A DNA stretch of 64,000 bases from Marinobacter fonticola (GCF_008122265.1 NZ_CP043042.1:2356001-2420000); one strand, 5' to 3'; counted from the stretch's first letter, positions 1 through 8,258 are shown. The notes: a model not told the origin generated them from the sequence alone. Numbers and translations: made by a program.

Positions 1-559
1 CATTGAAGCGGAAGGACTCGACGATCGGATCACGTTGTTGTTCGATGACTATAGGGATCTGACCGGCCAGTACGACAAGCTGGTGTCCATCGAAATGATC
101 GAAGCCGTGGGGCCACAATACCTGGACAGCTATTTCGCGCAGATCGGCACGTTGCTCAAGCCCGATGGTTTAGTGCTCATTCAGGCGATCAACATGCCCG
201 AGCAGCGTTACCAGCGTGCCCTTCGCAACGTGGACTTTATTCAGCGCTTTATCTTTCCGGGTAGCTTTATCCCCTCTTTCGGTGCCATGTTTCAATCCGT
301 GCGTCAGCAAAGCGATCTGGTCATGACCCACGCGGAGGACTTCGGTTTCCATTACGCACGGACCCTGCGTGACTGGCGCGGCCGTTTTATGGCGTCAAAG
401 CAGACAATCCGCCAGCTAGGCTACGACGACGCGTTTATCCGCCTCTGGGAGTTCTACTTTTCCTACTGCGAAGCGGGCTTTGCCGAGCGCGCCATCGGCG
501 TCTCCCAGATCGTATTCGCCAAGCCGGGCAATACGCGCAACGCCATACTGGAGCCATGA
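1..559 (+). CDS. Cyclopropane-fatty-acyl-phospholipid synthase-type methyltransferase, 3' part
   Basis: This is the C-terminal part of an SAM-dependent methyltransferase; the reading frame is open from base 2, so the N-terminus lies outside the window. The SIEMIEAVG motif (near 88-114) and the FIFPGSFIPS motif (near 245-275) are characteristic of the CFA synthase/mycolic acid cyclopropane synthase family, which transfers a methylene group from SAM to the double bond of unsaturated phospholipid acyl chains at the membrane. The stop codon overlaps the ATG of the next gene (ATGA), so the two are translationally coupled. Similar CFA-like genes occur in clusters with DUF2878 genes, and such clusters often include photolyase-like and DUF1365 genes; those would lie upstream of this window. 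Whether the product is cyclopropane or another modified fatty acid cannot be told from this fragment. Confidence 0.85.
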   Translation, partial: IEAEGLDDRITLLFDDYRDLTGQYDKLVSIEMIEAVGPQYLDSYFAQIGTLLKPDGLVLIQAINMPEQRYQRALRNVDFIQRFIFPGSFIPSFGAMFQSVRQQSDLVMTHAEDFGFHYARTLRDWRGRFMASKQTIRQLGYDDAFIRLWEFYFSYCEAGFAERAIGVSQIVFAKPGNTRNAILEP

Positions 560-1080
560 TTCGCCAGGACGCCGCACGCAATGCCATCAACTTCGTGCTG
601 TTTCAGGCCGGGTGGCTGACCTGCACGCTGTTTCCCGGCATCGCGGCAGTGGGCGCCGCTACCGCTATCGTCGCCATCCACCTGGTTCTGGTGAGTTGGA
701 AGCCCAAACGGGAGATTCAGTTTATTCTCCTCGGCACGGTGCTAGGCTCGCTGTTGGACGGGCTCTGGTTCAAGCTTGGGGTCTTGGTCCAGCCCGGCAC
801 AGCGCCCTTGTGGATACCGGTATGGCTGGTGGGTTTATGGGCGGTTTTTATGACGACCCTGGCTCACTCGCTGGCCTGGATGGGCCATAATCGCTGGCTT
901 CCTTTTGTACTGGCACCGGTCGCCGGACCGTTTGCCTATTGGAGCGCGACGCAGATCGGCCCCATCCGGTTTGAGGATCAGACGTTCAGCCTTGTGGCCC
1001 TGGCCGTAGGCTGGGGCCTTCTGTTTCCCGCGTTGATGCAGCTCAAGCATCGTTACTTCAGGGAGATTACGCCACCATGA
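556..1080 (+). CDS. DUF2878-like integral membrane protein
   Basis: A 174-residue hydrophobic protein with about five predicted membrane-spanning segments (approximately residues 10-28, 33-50, 55-75, 88-108 and 140-160). Its size, N-terminal NAINFVLFQAGW motif and LDGLWFKLGVL segment match my recollection of the DUF2878 family, whose biochemical role is unknown. It starts inside the stop of the CFA-type methyltransferase (ATGA) and its own stop overlaps the next ATG in the same way, so the three genes form one tightly coupled operon. From the context I infer a role in membrane lipid modification or the stress response associated with it, but nothing in the sequence shows a catalytic site. Confidence 0.7.
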   Translation: MIRQDAARNAINFVLFQAGWLTCTLFPGIAAVGAATAIVAIHLVLVSWKPKREIQFILLGTVLGSLLDGLWFKLGVLVQPGTAPLWIPVWLVGLWAVFMTTLAHSLAWMGHNRWLPFVLAPVAGPFAYWSATQIGPIRFEDQTFSLVALAVGWGLLFPALMQLKHRYFREITPP

Positions 1081-1835
1081 AATTGATCGCTGCGGCTTCC
1101 CTAGCGTTTATGGGCCTGTGTATCGGAGCTTCGCCGGCATTAGCCCAAACGTACCGACTCTCCGCAAAAGCAGAGTCGTTCGATGGACAGCCAATTTACC
1201 GGGAGCAACATGTCATCAGCGGAGAATGCCGAGACGGGCGATACCAGGCTTCGGATGATCGCGTCGAGTATGTCTCGATGACTAGCTCACTTGGCACCAA
1301 GGGTGAGGTCTTCGCCACCAAACAGCTCGACTACGACATCGCGCGCCAGCGCCCGTCAGTGATTTTCGATCAGCCATTGTTCGATGAGCGCATGAAGATT
1401 ACGAACGTCGACGACAGCGAAGCCCGTATCGTCTGGAACACACCCGAAGGAAACACCGAAACTTCCTCGGTAGCGCTGACAACGGAGGTGGTGATCGATT
1501 CCGGCTTTGTCCACTTCGTGCGGGACAACTGGAAAACGCTCACCGAAGGCCGCCAGGTTGATTTCGAGTTCCTGGCGCCGACCCGGGGCGATGTTTATCG
1601 CTTTGTCGCCGAGCCCACTGAAAACGAACACATCGACGCGCCTCTTGTCGTCTCGATGCGCCCCTCGCAGATGTTCCTGCGCTGGATTGTGGATCCGATC
1701 TACCTGGGATTTGACGACCAGGGGAGAATCACCGACTACCGGGGCCTGGGCAACATCCGCAAAAACGACGACCGCAACTACACCGTGCACCTCCGTTACA
1801 CGTCCGAAGAACCGCCCTGCCCCTTGCTACCCTGA
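1077..1835 (+). CDS. Secreted hypothetical protein of the CFA cluster
   Basis: I do not recognise the family with certainty. The 252-residue product begins with a clear signal peptide (positive Lys2, hydrophobic core to about residue 20, cleavage after the ALAQ region near residue 24), so the mature protein is periplasmic. The rest is soluble and rich in beta-strand-like sequence, with only two cysteines, one near position 51 (GEC) and one close to the C-terminus (PPCPLLP), which could form a disulfide. The gene overlaps its upstream neighbour by four bases and closes the operon. No metal-binding or catalytic motif stands out. A role tied to lipid modification is inferred only from position. 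Confidence 0.65.
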   Translation: MKLIAAASLAFMGLCIGASPALAQTYRLSAKAESFDGQPIYREQHVISGECRDGRYQASDDRVEYVSMTSSLGTKGEVFATKQLDYDIARQRPSVIFDQPLFDERMKITNVDDSEARIVWNTPEGNTETSSVALTTEVVIDSGFVHFVRDNWKTLTEGRQVDFEFLAPTRGDVYRFVAEPTENEHIDAPLVVSMRPSQMFLRWIVDPIYLGFDDQGRITDYRGLGNIRKNDDRNYTVHLRYTSEEPPCPLLP

Positions 1836-1858
1836 GCATCACGGCGTCACGGTCGGTC

Positions 1859-1888
1859 ATTCCACCTATAATACGCTGACAGTGGAAT
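1859..1888 (+). promoter_or_regulatory. Inverted repeat around a -10-like box upstream of xthA
   Basis: The seven-base arms ATTCCAC (1859-1865) and GTGGAAT (1882-1888) are perfect complements separated by 16 bases, and the spacer contains TATAAT at 1867-1872. A repeat wrapped round a -10 box would suit a repressor site. The matching -35 region is poor (GCGTCA at the expected distance), so the promoter itself is only a suggestion. It lies about 190 bases ahead of the chosen xthA start. Confidence 0.35.
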
Positions 1889-2080
1889 TTACTGGCGGCT
1901 TAAGGGTGAAGACAGCCGAGACTAAACGTGTTGGCTAACCCTTCGCCCCCGACCTATGCCTCCTAGACGGCTGTGATAGACTTTGAGAAATTTTGGCACA
2001 CGCTCAAAGAAGACTTTACCCAAGCCACTGCAGGCAGCAAGACGCTCAGGTATTCAGACAGCAAAGGAAACCCGGCTCCC

Positions 2081-2893
2081 ATGATTGTCGTCTCGTTCAA
2101 CGTCAACAGCATTCGCACGCGTTTACACCAGCTTCAAGCCGTCATCGACACCTACCATCCGGATTTCATCGGTTTGCAGGAAACCAAGGTGACCGACGAG
2201 GCGTTTCCTGAAGAAGACATCCGCGCCATGGGCTATGAAGTGCATTTCCACGGCCAAAAAACCCACTACGGTGTGGCGCTGCTTTCACGCCAGACCCCCG
2301 AAATCGTTCAAAAAGGTTACCCGTGGGACGATGGCGTATCGCAACGGCGATTGATCATGGGGCGGTTCAACGTAGGCGGCCAGCCACTGACGATTATCAA
2401 TGGCTATTTCCCTCAGGGCGAAAGCCGCGATCACCCGGTTAAATTCCCGGCCAAGCAGAAGTTCTACGCCGATCTGAACCGTTACCTCGACACTATATGC
2501 AGCCCGCAGGACGCGCTCATCGTCATGGGCGATATGAATATTTCCCCTCGGGATCTGGATATCGGTATCGGCGCCGACAATGCCAAGCGCTGGTTGCGTA
2601 CCGGTAAATGCAGCTTTCTGCCCGAGGAGCGTGAATGGATGGGTACCCTGGAAGGCTGGGGGCTGACCGACGTCTTCCGCAGGCTTCACCCTGAAGAAGA
2701 CAATACCTTCAGCTGGTTCGACTACCGCAGCAAGGGCTTTGAGAGGGATCCCAGGCGCGGACTCCGTATCGACCTGATTATGGCGAGCAACGGCTTGCTG
2801 CCCAAAGCCAAGTCCGCTGGCGTGTCTTACGACATCCGAGGCATGGAGCGGCCCTCGGATCATTGCCCCATCTGGGCTGAATTCGATCTCTGA
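2081..2893 (+). CDS. xthA: Exodeoxyribonuclease III
   Basis: A 270-residue member of the exonuclease III/AP endonuclease family of the endonuclease/exonuclease/phosphatase fold. It cleaves DNA 5' of abasic sites and removes 3' blocking groups during base excision repair. Visible motifs are the N-terminal SFNVNSIRTR, the metal-binding LQETK, the GDMNISPRDLD active-site loop, the RIDLIMAS strand and the C-terminal SDHCPIWAEF with the catalytic histidine. The reading frame is open further upstream to a GTG at 1973, but the family begins at MIVVSFN; the ATG at 2081 has an AAAGGAAA ribosome-binding site about ten bases upstream, so I chose it. The length is close to that of the E. coli enzyme. The gene stands alone, with a possible promoter near 1867. 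Confidence 0.92.
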   Translation: MIVVSFNVNSIRTRLHQLQAVIDTYHPDFIGLQETKVTDEAFPEEDIRAMGYEVHFHGQKTHYGVALLSRQTPEIVQKGYPWDDGVSQRRLIMGRFNVGGQPLTIINGYFPQGESRDHPVKFPAKQKFYADLNRYLDTICSPQDALIVMGDMNISPRDLDIGIGADNAKRWLRTGKCSFLPEEREWMGTLEGWGLTDVFRRLHPEEDNTFSWFDYRSKGFERDPRRGLRIDLIMASNGLLPKAKSAGVSYDIRGMERPSDHCPIWAEFDL

Positions 2894-2971
2894 GCCGGGG
2901 CTCGAAACGCTCGTGTAATTTCCCGACGTGCTCGCCTACCGGACAGGCATGCGATATGAAAAAGGACGTCC

Positions 2972-3598
2972 ATGAAGGTTAAGACCCGTGACAGGATTCT
3001 GGACACCAGCCTCACCCTGTTCAATGTCGTGGGCGAGCCCAATGTAACGACGCTACTGATTTCCGATGAGCTGGATATCAGCCCGGGGAACCTCTATTAC
3101 CACTTCAAGAGCAAGGGCGATATCGTTGGCGAGCTGTTCGAGCACTATGAGGCGGAAATGCTGGACTTGCTCGCCGTCCCCGAGGACGTTGACGTCAGCC
3201 TCGAGCAGATCGGCATCTTTCTGCATCTAACATTCGAAGCTATCGCGCGCTATCGCTTTCTTTACCAGGACCTGGTGAATGTTCTCTCCCGCTACGACAA
3301 CCTTCAGCGTCGTTTCCGCAACATACTAAGGCTGAAGCGCAAGGCGTTCACTACGCTCTGCAATAGTCTGCGCAGTCAGGGACTGATGTCGATCAGCGAT
3401 CACGAGCTGGACGCGCTCTGCGAGCAGCTTACCCTGACCCTGAGCTACTGGGTCAGCTTCGAGCTGCTCTCTCATCTCAACAACAAAGACAACGTGGATC
3501 TGGGACGGGGCGTCTTCCAGATGATAAATCTGGTCAGCCCCTATCTGGCGGAAGACACCCGGATGCAGGCCAACCTCATGGCCGAAGAGTATTTATAA
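2972..3598 (+). CDS. TetR-family regulator, PhaD-like
   Basis: A 208-residue TetR/AcrR-type regulator. The N-terminal DNA-binding domain (about residues 4-55) carries the expected helix-turn-helix with SDELDISPGNLYYHFKSK. The C-terminal half is all-helical and resembles PhaD, which in Pseudomonas controls granule-associated phasin genes of polyhydroxyalkanoate (PHA) metabolism. The convergent neighbour at 3692-4123 is a phasin, which supports that reading. No PHA synthase or depolymerase is in the window, so the regulon must lie elsewhere or differ. A ligand cannot be predicted. TetR identity is secure; the PhaD assignment is a family-level inference. Confidence 0.82.
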   Translation: MKVKTRDRILDTSLTLFNVVGEPNVTTLLISDELDISPGNLYYHFKSKGDIVGELFEHYEAEMLDLLAVPEDVDVSLEQIGIFLHLTFEAIARYRFLYQDLVNVLSRYDNLQRRFRNILRLKRKAFTTLCNSLRSQGLMSISDHELDALCEQLTLTLSYWVSFELLSHLNNKDNVDLGRGVFQMINLVSPYLAEDTRMQANLMAEEYL

Positions 3599-3691
3599 CG
3601 AGAACACCATCGAGAAGACGATAAAGAGAACACCCGGAAAAATACCTGAGAAAATACTTTGAATGATTTTTTGCCAAACAAAACCGGGTAT

Positions 3692-4123
3692 TTACTGCTT
3701 ACTGTTATCCGCTTTACGAGCTTTCTTTTGCTCCTTGCGAACCGTCGAAAGTTCCGACTCCAACGCGGCGATACGTGCTTCGAGCGCCTCGATTTCTTCC
3801 CGGCGGTGGATGCCCAGACGTTTCAACGCGCCGGAGACCCGCTCGTCAAACAGGCCTTCCAGTCGATCCCATGTGCCGGTGGCCCGTTCCTTCACTTCCT
3901 CGACACGCCCCTCTACGTTGCGAACGTGACGCTCGACCACGCCGCGGGTTTTGCTTTCCAGCTCCTCGCCCTCATGGACAAGCCGGTCAAAAAATTTACC
4001 GGCGTCTTCCTCCGCCTTGGTGTAGGCGCCCAGCCCGGCAAGCCAGATCTGCCGGGCTGAACCCTTGATCTTGCCCGCAAGCTGGGCATCGCGATCCTGA
4101 TCGTTTTGATTGTCACTGCTCAT
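3692..4123 (-). CDS. Phasin family protein (PhaI-like)
   Basis: A 143-residue phasin, a small amphipathic protein that coats PHA granules in the cytoplasm. The central segment (residues 20-100) has the SARQIWLAGLGAYTKAEEDAGKFFDRLVHEG-type signature, followed by a long amphipathic helix and a heptad-like coiled coil near residues 108-132 (EIEALEARIAALESEL), ending in a lysine-rich tail. The ATG at 4121-4123 fits the family start. The gene points toward the PhaD-like regulator, as in Pseudomonas pha clusters, but no synthase gene is nearby. It could act on granules made by enzymes encoded elsewhere or have been kept as a general granule/stress protein. Confidence 0.85.
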   Translation of the reverse strand: MSSDNQNDQDRDAQLAGKIKGSARQIWLAGLGAYTKAEEDAGKFFDRLVHEGEELESKTRGVVERHVRNVEGRVEEVKERATGTWDRLEGLFDERVSGALKRLGIHRREEIEALEARIAALESELSTVRKEQKKARKADNSKQ

Positions 4124-4369
4124 GAGTCGTACTCCACTTGCCGATTGCCGGGCTGTCAGCCGTCATTGTATTACAGACTGGGTGCGGAATCAGTCTCCCG
4201 AGCGGCGCGATGAGCTCTAAACCGATTTCTGATATTTGGCATCGCACGCATCTGAGTAAAGTCGGACGGCCCTGTTAAATCGCTCCAAACAACCATTTAA
4301 AACGACCGGTTCCGCAACGCTATAAGAGTTCGTTAGTTAGAAGAAAATAGTTTCAATTGTTTCCGATAA

Positions 4370-4500
4370 AAACTTGAGATGTGCAAAATATGAACAATAC
4401 TGTGAATACCGGCATCCCTGCTGATGCCGGTTTGTCTGGAAGTCTTTCATGGATACTACTCGCACGCCTCTGCCCGGCCTTTTGTGCCGGGCTTTTTTCT
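4370..4500 (+). ncRNA. Candidate small RNA ending in an orphan terminator
   Basis: A hairpin at 4409-4430 (CCGGCAT stem, eight-base loop) is followed about 40 bases later by a perfect intrinsic terminator at 4472-4498. No plus-strand protein gene lies upstream: the preceding gene, the phasin, runs the other way. Something else must therefore be transcribed into the terminator, and a small RNA of roughly 100-200 bases is the simplest answer. GGA triplets at 4437 and 4451 are too few to call it a CsrA-sequestering RNA. The 5' end is not visible to me. Confidence 0.4.
4472..4498 (+). terminator. Intrinsic terminator, plus strand
   Basis: The stem GCCCGG (4472-4477) and CCGGGC (4487-4492) encloses a nine-base loop and is followed directly by six T at 4493-4498. 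There is no A-run on the left flank, so it works only for plus-strand transcription. Confidence 0.85.
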
Positions 4501-4825
4501 GCACGGCTATAAAGCCAACCCTCGGTTATTTATTCTCCATCTTCGGTTTTAATGGTTTATTACATCTATTATTTTCTTATCAAAGAACGCCGTTATAACA
4601 CGGTTTTTTATGCATCGTTCTACACCGATAACGCCTTTAGCGTTGTTATGGCCTGGACTGTTACGACTTGGATTGTTATGACCTGGCGTCAGCGAGGAAA
4701 CGCCGTGTCGTCACCGGCGGGCGCATCCAAGTCGCCCCTTAAATGTTAAGCTGTTGAAAAGCTGTCGTTATCCCCTCCAGAAAAGAACCCTATGGGCAAG
4801 CGCCCGGCGAAGAAGGAGACGCTGT

Positions 4826-5260
4826 ATGGAACTGCACAAACTCGACGATGATTTGACCGTGGCTCCGCAAATTTCGGTGGACGATGTCGCCAAAGCAGCA
4901 CAAGCCGGTTTTCGCACGCTGGTATCGAACCGTCCGGACCGGGAAAGCGAAGACCAGCCCGCCACCGAAGCCATCGCCGAAGCCGCCCGCGAACACGGCA
5001 TGGAATGGATACATCTACCGGTACAGTCGGGCAATGTCACCGAGCGGGACGCCCAGACGTTCACCCCTATCTTGCGGGATGCACCGAAACCCATTCTGGC
5101 GTTTTGCCGCTCAGGGACCCGTTGCGCAACACTCTGGGCTCTATCGAGGGTGCGCAAAGACAATATCGACCAATTACTGCAAACCGCGCGCTTCGAGGGT
5201 TATGACCTGAGCCCTCATCGTGAACGCATGATGGAGCTCTCCAACCAGACCCACGACTGA
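4826..5260 (+). CDS. DUF442 / TIGR01244-type phosphatase-like or sulfurtransferase-like protein
   Basis: A 144-residue protein of the DUF442 (beta-lactamase-hydrolase-like, TIGR01244) family, whose fold resembles dual-specificity phosphatases and rhodaneses. The active-site loop reads CRSGTR (about residues 95-100), the Cys-x5-Arg arrangement of that superfamily. In other bacteria such domains occur in Blh/persulfide-handling proteins that work in sulfide detoxification. The frame is open upstream to 4754, but the ATG at 4826 has a strong AAGGAG site eight bases ahead and removes an arginine-rich non-family extension. A SulP transporter follows 11 bases later, so the two are probably co-transcribed. 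The substrate, phosphate or sulfane sulfur, cannot be decided from sequence. Confidence 0.82.
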   Translation: MELHKLDDDLTVAPQISVDDVAKAAQAGFRTLVSNRPDRESEDQPATEAIAEAAREHGMEWIHLPVQSGNVTERDAQTFTPILRDAPKPILAFCRSGTRCATLWALSRVRKDNIDQLLQTARFEGYDLSPHRERMMELSNQTHD

Positions 5261-5271
5261 TCGTCCGGACG

Positions 5272-7017
5272 ATGCCGACTCGACTGCAGCGATTGTTCCC
5301 GCCACTGGTCTGGTTGCGAGGCTATCAGCGCCATACCTTGGCGCAGGATATCCTCGCAGCCTGCATTATGACCGTTCTGGTCATCCCGCAATCGCTCGCT
5401 TATGCGCTACTGGCCGGCCTGCCACCGGAAACAGGTCTCTATGCGAGCATTCTTCCGCTGCTGGGCTATGCGCTTTTTGCCAGCAGCCGCACGCTCGCCA
5501 TTGGCCCTGTGGCGCTCATCGCGCTAATGAGCGCGACTGCGGTAGGATCTATCGTGGATCAGGGTTTGGCCGGGTACGGCGCCGCGTCACTGGCGCTGGC
5601 CCTGCTGTCTGGCGTTATTCTGTTTTGCATGGGCGCGGCCAGGCTCGGGTTTATTGCCAATTTCATCAGTCATCCCGTGATCTCCGGCTTTATCACCGGA
5701 TCGGCACTGGTCATCATCGTGAGTCAACTCGGCTCGCTGTTTGGCGTCGACACCCGGGGGGCTAACGTTATCGCCCTGTTGCGGTCGTTGTGGACCAACC
5801 TGGCGAGCTTCAGTTTGGCGACCCTCGCCATCGGCGGCAGCGTCATCGTTTTCCTGGTCTTGGCACGGCGCTTTGCTCGGCGGTTACTGGAAAGCATGAA
5901 GCTGCCGCCAACGGTCGCGTCGACCCTCGCCCGGCTGGCACCGATGGTGGCGGTTGTAGCAACCAGCTTGCTGGCGGCCGGCATGCAGCTGGATAGCCAA
6001 GGGGTAGCCGTTATTGGCAATCTCCCCCAAGGCTTACCTCCGCTGGCTATTCCGCAGGTCACCTGGACGCTACTCGAAGCGCTGGTCGTGCCGGCGTTCC
6101 TGATCAGTCTGGTGATTTTCGTGGAGTCCACCTCCATTGCCCACCGCATGGCCGCACGACGCGGCGAACGCCTCGACCCTAACCAAGAATTGATGGGTCT
6201 CGGCGCCGCCAATGTCACGGCTGCATTCACGGGTGGACTGGCGGTCGCCGGTGGCTTCTCCCGCTCGGTGGTGAATGACGAGGCAGGTGCCCAAACCCAA
6301 ATGGCCAGCGTGTTCACGGCAATCGGTATCGGCTTGGTGACGGTTTTCTTTTCGGGCCTTTTCTACTTTCTTCCCGAAGCCACCCTTGCGGCCACCATCA
6401 TCGTTGCGGTCACGACATTGGTGGATCTGCGTGGCTTAAAAGACACTTGGCGTTATTCCCGGCAGGACGGAATGGCGCTGGTTGCCACGCTATTGGTCAC
6501 CTTGCTGATAGGGATAACCGAAGGGATCGTCGTTGGCGTAGGCCTGTCGCTTTTGCTTTACCTGTATCGTACCAGCCGGCCGCATATCGCCATCGTTGGG
6601 CGCATCCCGGGTACAGAACATTTTCGCAACGAAAAGCGTTACCAGGTGGAAACCGATCATCGGGTCGTGATTATGCGTGTCGACGAGGCGATCTACTTTG
6701 CCAACGCCCAGTATCTCGAAGACCGTATCGGTGGCGTGATCCGGCAACGGCCGGAAGCGACAGACCTGATTTTGATGTGTACCGGCGTCAACACCATCGA
6801 CGCTTCGGCTTTGGATATCCTCGACACGATCAACACGCGACTGCAGGGCGCGGGTCTGCGCTTCCACCTGTCCGAGGTCAAGGGGCCGGTCATGGATAAG
6901 CTGCAAACCACGCGGTTTATGGCGAACCTCTCGGGCCGGGTTTTCCTGAGTACGTTCGAGGCTTGGCACACCCTCACCGTAAGGCCACCTCAAACAACGA
7001 CCGAGGTTGCTCCGTAG
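5272..7017 (+). CDS. SulP-family anion transporter with STAS domain
   Basis: A 581-residue inner-membrane transporter of the SulP/SLC26 family. The N-terminal two-thirds contains about 10-12 hydrophobic helices with the family signatures PQSLAYALLAGLPPETGLY (residues 39-57) and, near residue 275, a conserved VESTSIAHRMA segment. A cytoplasmic STAS domain covers roughly residues 460-560, including the conserved DASALDILDTI helix start. Family members carry sulfate, bicarbonate, dicarboxylates or other anions; the substrate here is not evident. The upstream DUF442 gene suggests, but does not prove, a link to sulfur compounds. The start ATG lies only 11 bases after the neighbour's stop with a weak ribosome-binding site, consistent with translational coupling. 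Confidence 0.9.
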   Translation: MPTRLQRLFPPLVWLRGYQRHTLAQDILAACIMTVLVIPQSLAYALLAGLPPETGLYASILPLLGYALFASSRTLAIGPVALIALMSATAVGSIVDQGLAGYGAASLALALLSGVILFCMGAARLGFIANFISHPVISGFITGSALVIIVSQLGSLFGVDTRGANVIALLRSLWTNLASFSLATLAIGGSVIVFLVLARRFARRLLESMKLPPTVASTLARLAPMVAVVATSLLAAGMQLDSQGVAVIGNLPQGLPPLAIPQVTWTLLEALVVPAFLISLVIFVESTSIAHRMAARRGERLDPNQELMGLGAANVTAAFTGGLAVAGGFSRSVVNDEAGAQTQMASVFTAIGIGLVTVFFSGLFYFLPEATLAATIIVAVTTLVDLRGLKDTWRYSRQDGMALVATLLVTLLIGITEGIVVGVGLSLLLYLYRTSRPHIAIVGRIPGTEHFRNEKRYQVETDHRVVIMRVDEAIYFANAQYLEDRIGGVIRQRPEATDLILMCTGVNTIDASALDILDTINTRLQGAGLRFHLSEVKGPVMDKLQTTRFMANLSGRVFLSTFEAWHTLTVRPPQTTTEVAP

Positions 7018-7166
7018 ATAAAATCATATAGCATTACAATAAACGATTAAGATTAGCTATCAACGTTCAGCATTGACTCGCTGTAAAAAAAAACTAATCC
7101 TTCCCGCCCAGATAGGCGTAAAGCCTGTGCCGTCATTGATACCTTTTACCCAAGGACACGTCGAAG

Positions 7167-8258
7167 ATGCACTATCAGGGTCCAACCGGATTCCACCACC
7201 AACAACCGGATCGAACCGGTGTCCTCATCACTAATTTGGGGACGCCAGACGCCCCGACAACCAAAGCGCTACGCCGCTATCTTCGAGAGTTTCTCTCCGA
7301 TCCCCGGGTTGTCGAGTTTCCCCGCCTACTCTGGTGGCTGATCCTCAATGGCATCATCCTTCGTATCCGTCCCTCTCGCTCGGCCGCAGCTTACCGCAAG
7401 GTCTGGAAACCAGAAGGTTCTCCGCTGTTGCTACATACCGCCGATCAATGCGAGAAACTTCGCGAACGTCTTCACGCCCGTTACGGCGATAAGATCGTGG
7501 TGGCATTTGCCATGCGCTATGGCTCGCCCTCGATTGCGTCGGGGCTGGAACAGCTTCAGCAGTCCGGCGTACGCAAGCTGGTGGTATTGCCCCTTTATCC
7601 CCAGTACTCGGGATCGACGTCGGCATCGACGTTTGACGCCATCGCGGCAGATTTCACCAAGCGCCGCTGGCTACCGGACTTTCGATTTATAAGCCACTAT
7701 CCGGATTACCCGCCCTACATCGAAGCGATGGCCCGGCATATCGAGTCGTTCCGACAGGCCCACGGTGCCGGCGAGAAGCTGATCCTCTCCTACCACGGCA
7801 TACCGAAGAAGTACCTGCTACGGGGCGATCCCTATCATTGCGAATGCTTTAAGACGTCGCGGTTGCTGGCCGAACGACTGGGCCTGAACGACGAACAGTA
7901 CATGACCACCTTCCAGTCACGCTTCGGCCGTGAAGAATGGCTCCAGCCCTACACCGATGAAACCCTCAAATCACTACCGTCGACGGGTATTAAATCGATT
8001 GACGTCTTCTGTCCGGGTTTCTCGTCAGATTGCCTGGAAACCATCGAGGAGATCGACGAAGAGAACCGGGACTATTTTATGGCGGCCGGCGGAGAACGAT
8101 TCCAGTACATCCCTGCGTTGAATGCCGAGAAGCCGCATATCGATGCCCTGGAACAACTGATTGAAGAAAACCTCAAGGGATGGTCCATCGGCGCCACATC
8201 GAGCGAAGAACTCGTAGAGCGGGACCGGCGCGCTAAAACGTTAGGCGCCGAGCGATAG
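7167..8258 (+). CDS. hemH: Ferrochelatase
   Basis: A 363-residue ferrochelatase, which inserts ferrous iron into protoporphyrin IX to make protohaem. Family marks include LITNLGTPDAPT (residues 20-31), the PLYPQYSGST loop (142-151), the catalytic histidine 210 in SYHGIPKKY and glutamate 291 in SSDCLETIEEIDEE, both needed for metal insertion. The length is usual for proteobacteria; the last 25 residues are a charged tail. It is likely transcribed alone: a 149-base gap precedes it and a 260-base gap follows. A GCCGAGC/GCTCGGC hairpin at 8247-8265 surrounds the stop codon but has no T-run, so I do not call it a terminator. Haem demand fits the succinate dehydrogenase genes in the window. Confidence 0.95.
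   Translation: MHYQGPTGFHHQQPDRTGVLITNLGTPDAPTTKALRRYLREFLSDPRVVEFPRLLWWLILNGIILRIRPSRSAAAYRKVWKPEGSPLLLHTADQCEKLRERLHARYGDKIVVAFAMRYGSPSIASGLEQLQQSGVRKLVVLPLYPQYSGSTSASTFDAIAADFTKRRWLPDFRFISHYPDYPPYIEAMARHIESFRQAHGAGEKLILSYHGIPKKYLLRGDPYHCECFKTSRLLAERLGLNDEQYMTTFQSRFGREEWLQPYTDETLKSLPSTGIKSIDVFCPGFSSDCLETIEEIDEENRDYFMAAGGERFQYIPALNAEKPHIDALEQLIEENLKGWSIGATSSEELVERDRRAKTLGAER

Larger units (their letters stand above)
4124..4825. other. 700-base non-coding interval
   Basis: No convincing protein gene lies between the phasin start and the DUF442 gene. The left third is rather AT-rich and should hold the phasin promoter. The middle holds two hairpins, the second a plus-strand terminator at 4472-4498 (listed separately). 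The right third (4540-4750) is low-complexity with repeated TTATGGCCTGGACTG and TTATGACCTGG-like phrases; a 65-codon open frame there (4552-4749) has no ribosome-binding site or protein-like composition. Confidence 0.6.

Noticed and set aside
1973..2080. N-terminal extension of xthA from a GTG at 1973
   Set aside because: The added 36 residues are not part of the family and no ribosome-binding site precedes the GTG, whereas the ATG at 2081 has one.
4370..4500. CsrA/RsmA-sequestering RNA (RsmY/Z type)
   Set aside because: Only two GGA triplets are seen and neither lies in a hairpin loop, far fewer than such RNAs carry.
4552..4749. A 65-codon frame in the gap after the phasin
   Set aside because: No ribosome-binding site, and a composition (runs of Tyr, Trp, Thr) that comes from the low-complexity DNA underneath.
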